Of a DNA stretch of 64,000 nt, positions 54,642 through 64,000 are shown one piece after another. This DNA is from Calvatia gigantea (Eukaryota > Basidiomycota > Agaricomycetes > Agaricales > Lycoperdaceae). The stretch covers positions 434,001-498,000 of the forward strand of contig JACAAK010000001.1 of NCBI GenBank assembly GCA_025093985.1. Reading direction: 5' to 3'. Position numbers and translations under genes: made by a program. Positions within the stretch are counted from its first letter, which is position 1, and each line of letters begins with the position of its first letter. The notes below the pieces were generated by a model, which was given only the letters and a program-made list of their open reading frames with translations, was not told the DNA's origin and made no database searches.

Positions 54642-57600
54642 ATGCTGGGCTTGTGGCTCTCTCGTTTGATACTATTGACCCTTCTTGTGGAATCCGCCCT
54701 CGCTGAGGTTTTGAACCTTGCGAGTCTCAAATGGACATTAACAAACTCCAACGGCACCATTCATGTTCCTTCAACAGGCCCACCGAACCAAGCGCATATC
54801 GATTTACTTAATGCCGGTATCATCACAGAACCGCTGCTCGGAATAAATGGTGGGGCGAATTGCTTATTTTACCTCCCACGTACTAACACGCCAACTTGCT
54901 TGCAGATTTTACCCAGCGTTGGATTGTGAATGAGAATTGGGTATACACGGCCGATATCTCCCCATTCCTCATAAGCAATGCCTTCCAGCAGTCCCAAAAG
55001 ACCTTGCTCATTTTCTACGGGATTGACACTGTGGCCAACATCGTACGTATCTCGTAGTTATGACCCTACAATTAATTTGAGTCGAGACGTAATTCTTCTA
55101 GACTTTGGCGGGACAACCACTTGCTTGGGTCAACAATCAGTTCCGTCAATATGTTTTCGATGTTACCCATTTACTGGTTTCTCCAAAAACTTCTGAGCTC
55201 GTTGTTGCTTTTGAGTCGGCTTGGACTTACGGCCTGAACGTCACAGCGAGGCCGGATGCAGAATTCTTTCCAACGAACGTAAGGACGAGTGACAACGTGA
55301 GTTCAACCGCCTTTTATGCCCGGAATTTTCTGAAGGACCGTAGTATGAATACCCAGGAGTCCGTCAGTGGGTTCGGAAGGTTGCTTCAGACTTTGGGTGG
55401 GACTGGGTATGGCAGTGATCATGAAGGTGATCGACAAAATGTGATCTAACCGGTATTCAATATTCAGGGTCCAGCCTTTGTGCCTGCCGGCGTTTATAAG
55501 CCCGCTTACTTTGTAACCTTGGCAGCGCCGAACGGAAAGAAACAAACCACAGGAACCCCTCCAGTTTCCCCGGACGTCCATGGCATCAGTGTGTCAAGTC
55601 CGATATTCATTGAAGAAAACTCAATCGACATCTATAAACTGGGACAGTCATTCTCGGTATCACCAAAAGAGAACGCGGACTGGGTGGTGAACGTCAGCTT
55701 AGCTGTACGCTCGTCGACGGATTTCCAGTCGCCTTCCATAACCCTTGCTTTTCCCGAGCTTGACATCAGTAAAACCTTCCATATATCGGGAATACACGCT
55801 TCACCCGCTGGTGGCGACGGCTCGAACTTGGTCAACGCCGTTTGGAGAATTTCTGACTCGATCCCGAAGAGGTGGTACCCGCACAATCTCGGTAACCCTC
55901 AACTCTATAACTTATCGGTAACCCTCCATTTGAGGTCGAAGGGCAATACGGTGGACAGTGTCTCTTTCCAGGCTCGAACCGGTTTCCGTACTATCCAACT
56001 GGTCCAATCTCCCTATACTCAAGAAGAGATCGAGACACGAGGGATTACACCGGGCGATAACTGGCACTTCAATATTAACGGTAAACCGTTTTACGCACTT
56101 GGCACCAATATCATCCCGTTCGACCCATTCTACGCGAGGACAACCACCGATCAGGTCCGTTGGGTACTCGAGAGTGCCGTCAAAACCGGCCAGAACATGG
56201 TCAGTCTGATCAACGCGACTGTATTCTATCACTTTTGGCTCAACCTTTCCAGCTGCGTGTATGGGGAGGTGGCACCTATCAACCCTCCCATCCGAGTGTC
56301 GCGGGGGGTATCTATGACTTCTACTCGATTTGCGATGAGTTAGGTATCTTGGCCTGGTCTGAACTTATTTTTTCGGATTCGATGTACCCCATCAATGATT
56401 TCCTACTGGAGTCCATCGAGCCGGAAGTCCGTCAGAATGTGAGGAGGGTTAACAGACATCCCAGTAATGCACAATGGGCTGGTGGCAACGAGATCGAAGG
56501 GATAGTGACGAGCGCCGTCCCTAGGTTGGCTAATGGAACTCATTACTTGAATGAGGTATATTAAAATCTCGACTTTGCTCTACGTCGTTGATGGCACGCC
56601 CGTAGTATGTTGCTCTATTCCAGGATTTCCTTCAACCCATTGTATCATCGGAAACTCATTCCGTGAGTGGTTCGCGGTCGCTCGAGATATTGTCGCCAAG
56701 GCTGATGTCCTGACAGGTCCCATACACCGATTGCTCAACAACCACTGGCGTTTTGAGCTTGGATCCATATCAGCTTCGGTTAAGTAATCTGACACGCGGT
56801 AATATCTACGGGAACGGAGGTAACTCTTATCTGTCACTTCACGGCTTGGGGCAACTGACTCTATTCCCTCCCCCACCAGAACGATACAACTATGACGCAT
56901 CCGTAGCTTTTGACTACCGCACCTTTCCCGTCATTCGGTATGATTTAGGCTAGATTTTATCAATTCCATGGACCTGACTCCTCCCTCGCAGTTTCATGAA
57001 TGAGTTTGGGCACGTTTAAACCCATTTCCGGACCCACTCTCTGTATACTAACCACACATCTCAGCTTCCATTCAACTGCCCTCTTTCTACACGTGGGAAG
57101 AGGTCCTCACCTCTCCCGATGACTTCTCCTTCAATTCTACAGTCGTAATGTCCCGTGACCATCACCCGCCCGCAGGTAGCCTCGCATTCCCCAATCCAAA
57201 CGCACCACAAGGTCAAGGACAATTGACAATGGCAGTTGAAATGTGGCTTCCACGTCCCATCGATTCCACCACGAACCCAAACCAGACCTTCGCACAATGG
57301 TGCTACAGCACCCAAGTCTTCCAGAACCTTGCGATGGTAGCCCAGGTGGCTTGGTATAGGCATGGTGCTGGAAAAGGGGAAAATAATTTGGGTGCGTTAG
57401 TTTGGCAGTTGAATGATATCTGGCAAGGCGTTAGTTGGTCAAGCATTGAATATTCTGGGCGTTGGAAGGTCCTGCAATATGGTCTGAGTGGAGTGTTCTC
57501 GCCTGTTACGATTTATCCATTTTGGACTCCACAGAACGAGACGTTAGAGGTTCTTGTTATTTCAGATCGGTGGGAGGCTGTGGAAGGGAGTGCGCAACTC

Positions 57601-58227
57601 ACTTGGTACGATTGGAAAGGGAACGAACTTGGCTCTCAAAAGCACGCCTTCAGGGTGCCCAATCTCAACAATTCGGTTGTTCTTCAACAAACGGGATTAG
57701 AAAATATATTACCCACTGGGCACGATGCGACCGATGTTTGGATGCTGTTGAACGTGACAGCGGAAGTCGACGGCCGCACGGTGACGAACGAACAATGGGT
57801 GAGTACCGTCTGAGTTTTCCAGTCCTTCCAACTAATGCTGATTCATGGTCTGTAAATTCTAGTTCACGCCTACATCTTTGGCCAACGCCAAATTGGAAGA
57901 TCCACAGATTTCCGTTACACGATCTAACGATCTCACATTCACTCTATCTGCCAAGGGTGGTGTCGCAGCTTGGACATGGATAGACCACCCAGCCGGGACA
58001 ATAGGCATCTTTATCAACACCAGGACAGGTTTACCGACCAACGGCTTCTATCTCATCCCGGGAATCGGCAGAACTTGTAAGTGTATAACTTGTCGTTGGG
58101 ACGTTTCTGTTCATTCATTATCGTCACCGCAGTACGATTCAAGATGAATCCAGCACTTTCTCGTGTCAGGAACCCCAGGCCCGAAGATTTCGTTGTTCGG
58201 TCCCTTTGGGACAACACCCACATCTAA
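54642..58227 (+). CDS. Secreted GH2 beta-mannosidase
   Basis: Exo-acting glycosidase removing beta-mannose from mannan and mannosylated oligosaccharides. The signal peptide is MLGLWLSRLILLTLLVESAL; mature-type sequence follows (EVLNLASLKWTLTNSNGTI, then DFTQRWIVNENWVYTADISP). [20 protein letters not shown] is the conserved GH2 mannosidase block. The acid/base Glu is in WAGGNEIEG (codon 56490-56492). The nucleophile is in RFMNEFG (Glu codon 57002-57004), on an 18 nt exon (56992-57009). Downstream blocks include LPSFYTWEEVLTSPDDF, WQLNDIWQGVSWSSIEYSGR and a C-terminal beta domain ending RSLWDNTHI. Many N-glycosylation sequons fit secretion. The exon after the nucleophile needs one base removed near 57070 to give GFHQLPSFYTW. 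More than ten exons. Confidence 0.92.
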
Positions 58228-58315
58228 CCCACACCTCTTCCATACATGTGTATTTGGGTTTGGCTAGCGCGGGAGGTACAGAGGTAGCTGGAGGTGGAAA
58301 AGCTGAAGATTTGAG

Positions 58316-58612
58316 CTAATTATGACCAGAAAAAAAGTGGTCCAGAGACCGACCTGCGCCCTGGGGAGGGGGGTATGCATAGACCATGGCCGAAGGTGCA
58401 AAAGCCATCATGTAGGGAGCAGGTTGGACTGGGGATTGTCCGTTCTCGGTATGGGCGGCGTCTGCCGGGGGAGGGTAAGCAAAGAAAGGTGGATAACCTG
58501 GCGGAGGCGGAGGAAAGGGTGGCGAGTAAGGCTGTGGATAGGGGACTACGTTGGGTGGATATTGATGATCTTGGGCAGCCGGTGGCTTGTGCTGCTCAGT
58601 AACAGTAGCCAT
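58316..58612 (-). CDS. Small proline/tyrosine-rich protein
   Basis: 98 residues from the ATG at 58612 (MATVTEQHKPPAAQDHQYPP), dominated by Pro, Tyr and Phe (PPFPPPPPGYPPFFAYPPPA, then MMAFAPSAMVYAYPPP). No signal peptide or membrane segment. A GCGCAG followed by GTCGGT near the end could be a donor, so the C-terminus (GRSLDHFFSGHN) is not certain. Similar low-complexity PPPGYPP proteins are common and uncharacterised in mushrooms. It lies tail-to-tail with the beta-mannosidase gene, 88 bp apart. Confidence 0.6.
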   Translation of the reverse strand: MATVTEQHKPPAAQDHQYPPNVVPYPQPYSPPFPPPPPGYPPFFAYPPPADAAHTENGQSPVQPAPYMMAFAPSAMVYAYPPPQGAGRSLDHFFSGHN

Positions 58613-59349
58613 AGATAATTCTGACCTGGAACCATGATTGTTGTAAGATGAGGGAGGCCAGGAACAGAGGAGGGCGGTGGATATTTAAGCAAAACTCACT
58701 CCGACTCAAAATGCGAGTTGCCGATCCCAGCGCCGCTCAGACTTGAATCAGGCTCAATTATGGTCGAAAACGTGGACAAATGGTAACAGAAGACAGCGCA
58801 GCGACAAAAGGAAGGCTCAGAAGGACAGCAGAAGGACAGTAGAAGACCAACGATAAACAGAGAATCGACGTTGTGTACAAGTTCACACGTGCGAATTGTT
58901 TCTGTGGTTGTCACTCTGGGGCCCGTGCGCGCCTGTCCATCACCCAGTCCATCGCTCTCCCTCTGCGCGCTTAGCTAGCGTCGGGGGAGCAGAGGATGGT
59001 CGCAGGGGTCGGACGATGCACAGATGCTGGGTAATCGGCACCAGCATGGCGATGGCCGCTCTTCTGTTCTCCGCCCAAACTGACACACTCCGCTCGCCCA
59101 ACTCCCGTCCTATCCTCTCACGGCCCGTGTCCTTAACATCTCCTCGCCTGCCAGTGCCAAATTTTTTACTCTCGCTTCGGTCATGGGACTCTGTACCTTC
59201 TCTGATGTCTCAAAGCACGATCGGATGTACTTGCCTGACGTGACGCTGCCCACAATGTATCCCTTACGTAGCTCTCGCAACCTCTCCTCCGGATCTACTA
59301 TTATGACGCTACTTAAACTCACTGGCTTGGATACCGTCCTAGTAACAAA
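58613..59349. other. Divergent intergenic region
   Basis: It contains the promoters of the Pro-rich gene (minus) and the F-box/LRR-like gene (plus). A long minus-strand frame overlapping 59110-59580 is antisense to the F-box start and is not supported as a gene. Confidence 0.45.
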
Positions 59350-61507
59350 ATGTCCTCTAACGTCCCTGAGGAAGTGCTTGAAATCATCCTCTCGTATCTT
59401 ATGAATGACAACGACACCGCCTCGCTCAAATCTTGTGCTCTCGTCTCTACTGTCTTCCTCCAAATTACTCGCAGCTTTCTCTTTAGCCATGTATTTCTGC
59501 TGCCCCAGCCGCTGCAACCAGCAACAGCCCTCTCGCCTCGGTCTTATTCTCTGGCGTCTCGCTCTGGAAGTCAGCTGCAATCGACTCCACGTTCAGGGTC
59601 GCTGGCTCCATATCCGTCCACTGAGAAAGAACCTAGTTTGCACGAGACAAATGCGTGTCTGGAATTCCTTCGCCTCCTTTCTATGTCCCCGGCACTCGCA
59701 CGTCATGTAAAACGGCTCTCCGTCATCGACGGAAGGCTCTTCCCATCGGCTGATTTCTCTGAGTTCCAAGACGACACCGTGTTCTCTGCTCTCGGTCTGG
59801 GCAGCACCCAGTCCCCGCAGTACCACGCCACGCGGGATAAACTCAATGGCCCACCATGGTTTCTGTCTACCCCTTCACGAGCCCTATCCCTGCTACTCCA
59901 AAAACTTAATTTACATGTCGTTCGACCTCGTCTTCCAGGACGGTCCAAAAGTCTCCTGGAATGAGATCTCGGAGGACATCCACAGCGCCTTCAGCCTTGC
60001 TCTCACCTCGCCCTCCCTCCGGAATCTTGAGTTACGGGGGGTGTCATGGGACACACCCACTTCCTTGCGCAGTCTCACAAACGCACTCTCGCAGCAAAGT
60101 TCCATCGCCCATCTCACACTGTGTAACGTAAGAATTTTCTCCACACTCCCAGATACCCACCCTCCCCATCGTGGCAGATCACTTACGCCAAGACCATCCT
60201 CCCCTCTCCACACTCACGCGCCCGTGGATCGCAGGGAAAAGAAGCAACCGGGAACTAGCTTAAGGCAAATCAATAACCACTCTCCCCATGCCAAGCCTTT
60301 CCCCGGTCTAAACATACCTTCCCAAATTCAAAATCATCAAAATCAACATTTGATGGCTCCGGCATCAGACTCCAATACGAAGAAAGCATCATCATGTGCT
60401 CTGCGGCTGGAGTCGTTGTGCGTCACCGCTACATCGGATTCTGGGCATTCTTTTAATGCCTTGGATACACTTGACCTCTTACGTGTGCTGTTCCTCAGCT
60501 CCAACCTTGGCAGCCAAGGAAGCTTTGCGCCCCAGCCTTTAATTAATCCGGACAGGCTTAAGCGACTTTCTATACCCACAATTGATCTGGACGACCTGCC
60601 CGAAGTGTTGGATACTCTAACACGAAGCGGGGTATCCACCCATTTAGAGGAATTAATTCTCAATGACAGACTAGGGAATCTCGATTTCAGGTGCGTTCAA
60701 GGTCCATTGATCCTTCCGCCGTTTCGCCCACAGGAGGGGGTTCACGCCCGCAGCTTCTTTTCTTGGCCTCTTCTTGCTTCGGAATGACTCTATGTACTCA
60801 CATCGCCACAGGTCATCCCTCCCCTCGTACAAACGTAGTACCTGACTTCTCAGGGTTCACCAATCTGCGATACCTCCGCCTCGGCATCCACATCTACCCG
60901 AACCCGATCACCGCTACCCCCACACAAACGCTTTATACACACAGTAGTATACCACACCTCGTGTCACCACCACCCGCAGTCCATTCTCCCTCCATGCTTC
61001 TCTGGCTAACCCGTACCCTCGATACTGTCCCTCCCACTCTATCCCACCTCTCGGTCAACTTCTCAAGCGATAAACAGACTCTCGATGTTCACAGACAAGA
61101 GAACGAAAGCGACTGGAGAGTTCTCGCAAACAGCCTTCGTTCTCGTCAGTCGAAGTATCTACGTGTTAGTCTCACCGCTAGCTTGATGAATTTGCGTTCT
61201 GGGTTTGGATCTGGTCTTGTTTCCTGTGGATCCGTTCCCTCCGCTTTCGCTCGAACAGGTAGGGGAGGTCGAGGGCGAGGGCCGGGTACAGTTGCGTTTC
61301 CCTGGTTCCGGATTCGCGAACGTGAACGTTACGGGTGGTGAGGGTTATGTGGATATCGACGAGAAAGATGTTAAGACTTGGTTTGGAGATATGTTTAGAG
61401 GATTGGACTTGAATGTCGGTGGTGTTGTTCTAGTGATGATATTCCAGACCTTCATTCTCATAAACGTCCTTATCGGACATCTTGTACTGCTTGCGACAAA
61501 CATTTAG
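59350..61507 (+). CDS. F-box protein with LRR-like C-terminal region
   Basis: Probable SCF substrate receptor. The ATG at 59350 gives an F-box directly at the N-terminus (MSSNVPEEVLEIILSYLMND, then SLKSCALVSTVFLQITRSFL). Leucine-rich strand/helix repeats follow: SLRNLELRGVSWDTPTSLRS, SIAHLTLCNVRIF, LDLLRVLFLSSNLGSQG, LKRLSIPTIDLDDLPEVLDT, HLEELILNDRLG, GFTNLRYLRLGIHIYPNP and LSHLSVNFSSD. Two +1 frame moves interrupt it: near 59916-59919 (LLQKLNLH to SFDLVFQDG) and near 61204-61206 (MNLRSG to LDLVLFPVD). Each is joined by dropping one base. The end is GHLVLLATNI. Target unknown. Confidence 0.72.
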
Positions 61508-62484
61508 CCATCATGTATTGTATGGAATCCACGACGACACCAAATCACAGAGTTCTCGCCCGTTCCGCAGCCTCTGATTTCCAAGATTCGATTACGTAGC
61601 ATGTCTACTTCAGTGATAATAACACCGTTATTCCCATGCTACACTAGTGGGCATCCCAACGACGCACATCATCCCACCCAGCATGTTACTTTATTATTAC
61701 ACCTCTCGATCAAGAACAGACACTCTGTCGATGTTGCTGTCCAAGCGAACTTGAAGCTTAAAAAGACAATTGAGAAGCACTGCTCAAATCTAGATTCTAC
61801 ATCCCCGCCAGTCAAAGTACGCATGTATGATCTGTTTCTTGCGCTCTCATGGCAACCTGAACAAAGGCGAGGCCATCCAAACGTACCCAGGCCGCTTGAT
61901 TCCCGGTCGGAGACGCCATAAATGCTACAGGTGGCCGGGCCTTCGGGATCCTATGGCTAACTTGAAGGGGTGTCAAGGTGTAGCTCCGAAAGAGATACGT
62001 TGAGAGGATCGAACCTCGAATTCGGTCGCGCCAACTGCTATTCCCATAATGTATCATTGGCCTGTCTGAATTACTACCACTACAAGCATTACGTGGCTTC
62101 CAGGAATTGTGACGCCACCCAATTTTGGAGCCCTCGCACATTCCAAAGCCACATAAGATAGTCCAGTCAGGGCATTCTGACACACTGAGTTTGTCCACAC
62201 GTTGGACCTGGGTTGAGTCGCTTGGTACCGTGCTGTCACTCTTGCATTGATCGCAGTCAATTGACGATCAATGGTGGGCAACCCAATGCTCTACTATAGT
62301 GGCAGTGACCTTGAGGCTAGTGGACGACTTGAAGCTAATAAAAACTCTTGTCTCAAAATAGAAGGAACCGTCTCCTTTACATCAAGGCACGAATGAAAAT
62401 ACAACGACGGCCGAAGTTTGCAGAAAATAGAAAACCCCATACAAACTCAATCACCGGCCAAATTACCAGATTCCCACTATTCGT
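61508..62484. other. Intergenic region, no supported gene
   Basis: This is the 3' flank of two convergent genes. Open frames at 61601-61921 (plus) and 61812-62198 (minus) are unrecognised and overlap each other. Confidence 0.4.
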
Positions 62485-62810
62485 TCAAGCTTCATATTCA
62501 ACAGTGGTACTGAACTTTCCCCCAGTGATTGAGTCGTCCTTCGTCACTTCAAATGAATCTGAAGAAGGATATTTAATCCTGGCGATATGTGTTTTTTCGG
62601 TCTTGACTACATATCCCTGAGATATTGGCTGGAGCTTTTGCTCTTCTCCAACCTCTAATTGATATTTTTGGTGGATGTCCACCAAAATATGCAATGTTCT
62701 GGTCCCTGTGTTCTTCAGGGTAACAGAAACAATTCTATCACACATGCCATTATGTGAACGAAAATCACGTGTCGTGTTGGGACTCACTGCTGTGCACTTG
62801 ACTGAGCCAT
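62485..62810 (-). CDS. Small beta-rich protein, paralogue of the gene at 63766
   Basis: Exon 1 (62788-62810) encodes MAQSSAQ plus two bases, followed by a GTGAGT donor. Exon 2 reads IVSVTLKNTGTRTLHILVDI, QKYQLEVGEEQKLQPISQGY, and ends GGKFSTTVEYEA, about 90 residues in all. The partner at the right edge has an exon 1 of exactly the same length, the same donor, and RVDFVVVKNTGSKVLRLKAG followed by YELESGDEQQI, so the two are paralogues. Here the expected acceptor is AA (62750-62751) instead of AG; the next AG (GATAG before AATTG) keeps frame. No signal peptide. Family not recognised. A 22 bp palindrome (TTTTGGTGGATGTCCACCAA and on) lies inside at 62666-62687. Confidence 0.6.
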
Positions 62811-63665
62811 GTTTGTGCCGCGTTGGGGCGAGGGATATTAAAGGTAGTACGGGAGTTTCGAGTGCGAGGAAATTCGCTGGTGGTAAAATGGTCAATCAGA
62901 AAAGTCCTATATACCAAAAGATATCCCATTCCCTACCTGGGCATTTTGTGATAGCAACATGTTAGCATCACCTTTACATAAAGATCAGTCAGCCGCTTTG
63001 GTCATGAGTCCACGACAATCTGGTCTGGGTCAGACCGGTCGACAGGTAAGACTCTGGGGCTGTACAAGCCACACAACGGGGGCCGACTTCTTGGGCAAAG
63101 TGGGGATTGCAGTCACCCCGCGACGGCATCTGTGGACCTGAACTGTCACCAAAACATTCCGATATATTGTCACCGACACATCTGGACTCTCGAAATAGTA
63201 TGTTTTCACAGAAACATTTGTTCTGTCACTGAACTTCCTTTCTAACTTTGGACACTCCCGGGTATCGAATCTAATCTCTTGTCAGAGGATCAGTTGCCAA
63301 AGTGTAAAATTAACTTCTAAGGCCCATAAACAGATATGCGGATTATTTGCCTGACTTCATGCATCTGTCCCCTTACAGCCCAAACATTTCTGGAAAATGG
63401 CGGGCGTTTCGTTGCGGTTTGAATGTTTCGGTGTTTGTATTAAACGTTCACAAGCACCGCCACTGGGTGACTTTCAATCTCCGGACAAAAGGGCCCACCA
63501 TCGTATGCCTAGCGAAGCCTCGGTGTTGCAAATTGCCCGGTCTGGCCTACATCGGGAAGTCAATTGTACTCATGACCTCAACACGGCAGACTGACTTTCG
63601 TATATGGGGGTGTTAACAAGGCATTAGCTGCTGAATCCTCAGTAAGGAAATGGGATCTTTTTCGA
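62811..63665. other. Divergent region between the paralogous pair
   Basis: A TATA-like TATATAGG on the minus strand at about 62906-62913 lies some 95 bp before the ATG at 62810. This is the same spacing as the TATA box of the plus-strand partner. The remaining open frames (62959-63141, 63347-63616) are unrecognised. Confidence 0.45.
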
Positions 63666-63673
63666 TATATAAG
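63666..63673 (+). promoter_or_regulatory. TATA box of the right-edge gene
   Basis: TATATAAG lies 93 bp before the ATG at 63766. The matching distance in the inverted paralogue supports its use. Confidence 0.55.
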
Positions 63674-63765
63674 GCCTTTCTAGTCGACTTTCTTGCCTCA
63701 GCAACTTTTCTAACACTCGAAACTTGCACTACATCTAAATATTTTTACCCCAGCACAACTCAAAT

Positions 63766-64000
63766 ATGTCCAACATCGTCGGTGCAACGTGAGTACCAAC
63801 GCGTCATGTGATTTTCATGGACTTAGTGGCATGCATGGCAGAGTTGACTTCGTTGTTGTGAAGAACACCGGGAGCAAAGTGCTGCGCCTTAAAGCGGGAA
63901 GTAACACGTACGAATTGGAGTCGGGGGATGAGCAACAGATCGCCGCTTCGTCTTCGACCTACACAGTCGAGGCCGGAGGCACACAAATCGGCACAATCTA
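63766..64000 (+). CDS. Small beta-rich protein (partial, runs off the right edge)
   Basis: Exon 1 is MSNIVGA plus two bases (63766-63788). A GTGAGT intron ending GACTTAG follows, then TGMHGRVDFVVVKNTGSKVL, RLKAGSNTYELESGDEQQIA and ASSSTYTVEAGGTQIGTI to the window end. It is homologous to the minus-strand gene at 62485-62810 in sequence, exon length and promoter spacing. The C-terminus lies outside the window. Function unknown; a short beta-sandwich-like protein without signal peptide is all that can be said. Confidence 0.6.

Noticed and set aside
59110..59580. 156-codon minus-strand frame
   Set aside because: Antisense to the F-box start of the gene at 59350.
1..64000. CRISPR arrays, bacterial operons, riboswitches, tRNA or rRNA genes
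   Set aside because: No regular spaced repeats, Shine-Dalgarno-linked genes or recognisable tRNA/rRNA sequence were seen by eye. A tRNAscan-SE and Infernal run would settle small RNA genes.

Overview
The window looks like nuclear DNA of a filamentous basidiomycete, most likely an agaricomycete. Genes lie on both strands and are broken by many 45-70 nt GT-AG introns. The families present fit that group: tandem P450s whose heme signature is split by an intron, an F-box/FKBP duplication, a CK1-like kinase and a Ty3/gypsy relic. I cannot name the species from the sequence.

Layout. 1-1.2 kb: decayed gag/pol of a retroelement running off the left edge, then AT-rich DNA. 3-7 kb: DNA topoisomerase III (TOP3) with RGG, GRF and CCHC modules. 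7.8-9.3 kb: a TKL-like kinase. 10.3-13.3 kb: an ARMC8/Vid28 (GID5) homologue. 13.7-15.8 kb: P450-1. 16-20.3 kb: a tandem duplication of an F-box gene plus an ER-type FKBP, one unit decayed. 22.5-24.2 kb: GET1 and an Ohr/OsmC-type peroxidase, convergent. 27.8-42.2 kb: four more P450s (one dead), a 514 bp MITE-like element and a CK1-like kinase. 42.5-50.8 kb: REX1-type RNA exonuclease, prefoldin 4 and an Ariadne RBR ubiquitin ligase. 51.7-54.1 kb: a rearranged glyoxalase I locus, with two incomplete copies enclosing half of an MFS transporter. 54.6-58.2 kb: secreted GH2 beta-mannosidase. 58.3-61.5 kb: a Pro-rich small protein and an F-box/LRR-like protein. 62.5 kb to the end: an inverted pair of small paralogous proteins.

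How the genes relate. Most are independent housekeeping genes: topology, GID ubiquitin ligase, tail-anchored protein insertion, prefoldin, RNA processing and RBR ligase. The P450s look like local gene-family expansion. No synthase or terpene cyclase lies beside them, so I do not call a biosynthetic cluster.

Quality warning. At nine places in seven loci the conserved reading frame is restored by removing exactly one base. This insertion-only bias resembles residual long-read assembly error, so frame breaks alone should not be taken as gene death. Substitution-type lesions (P450-4, FKBP copy A, the gag relic) are better evidence of real decay.
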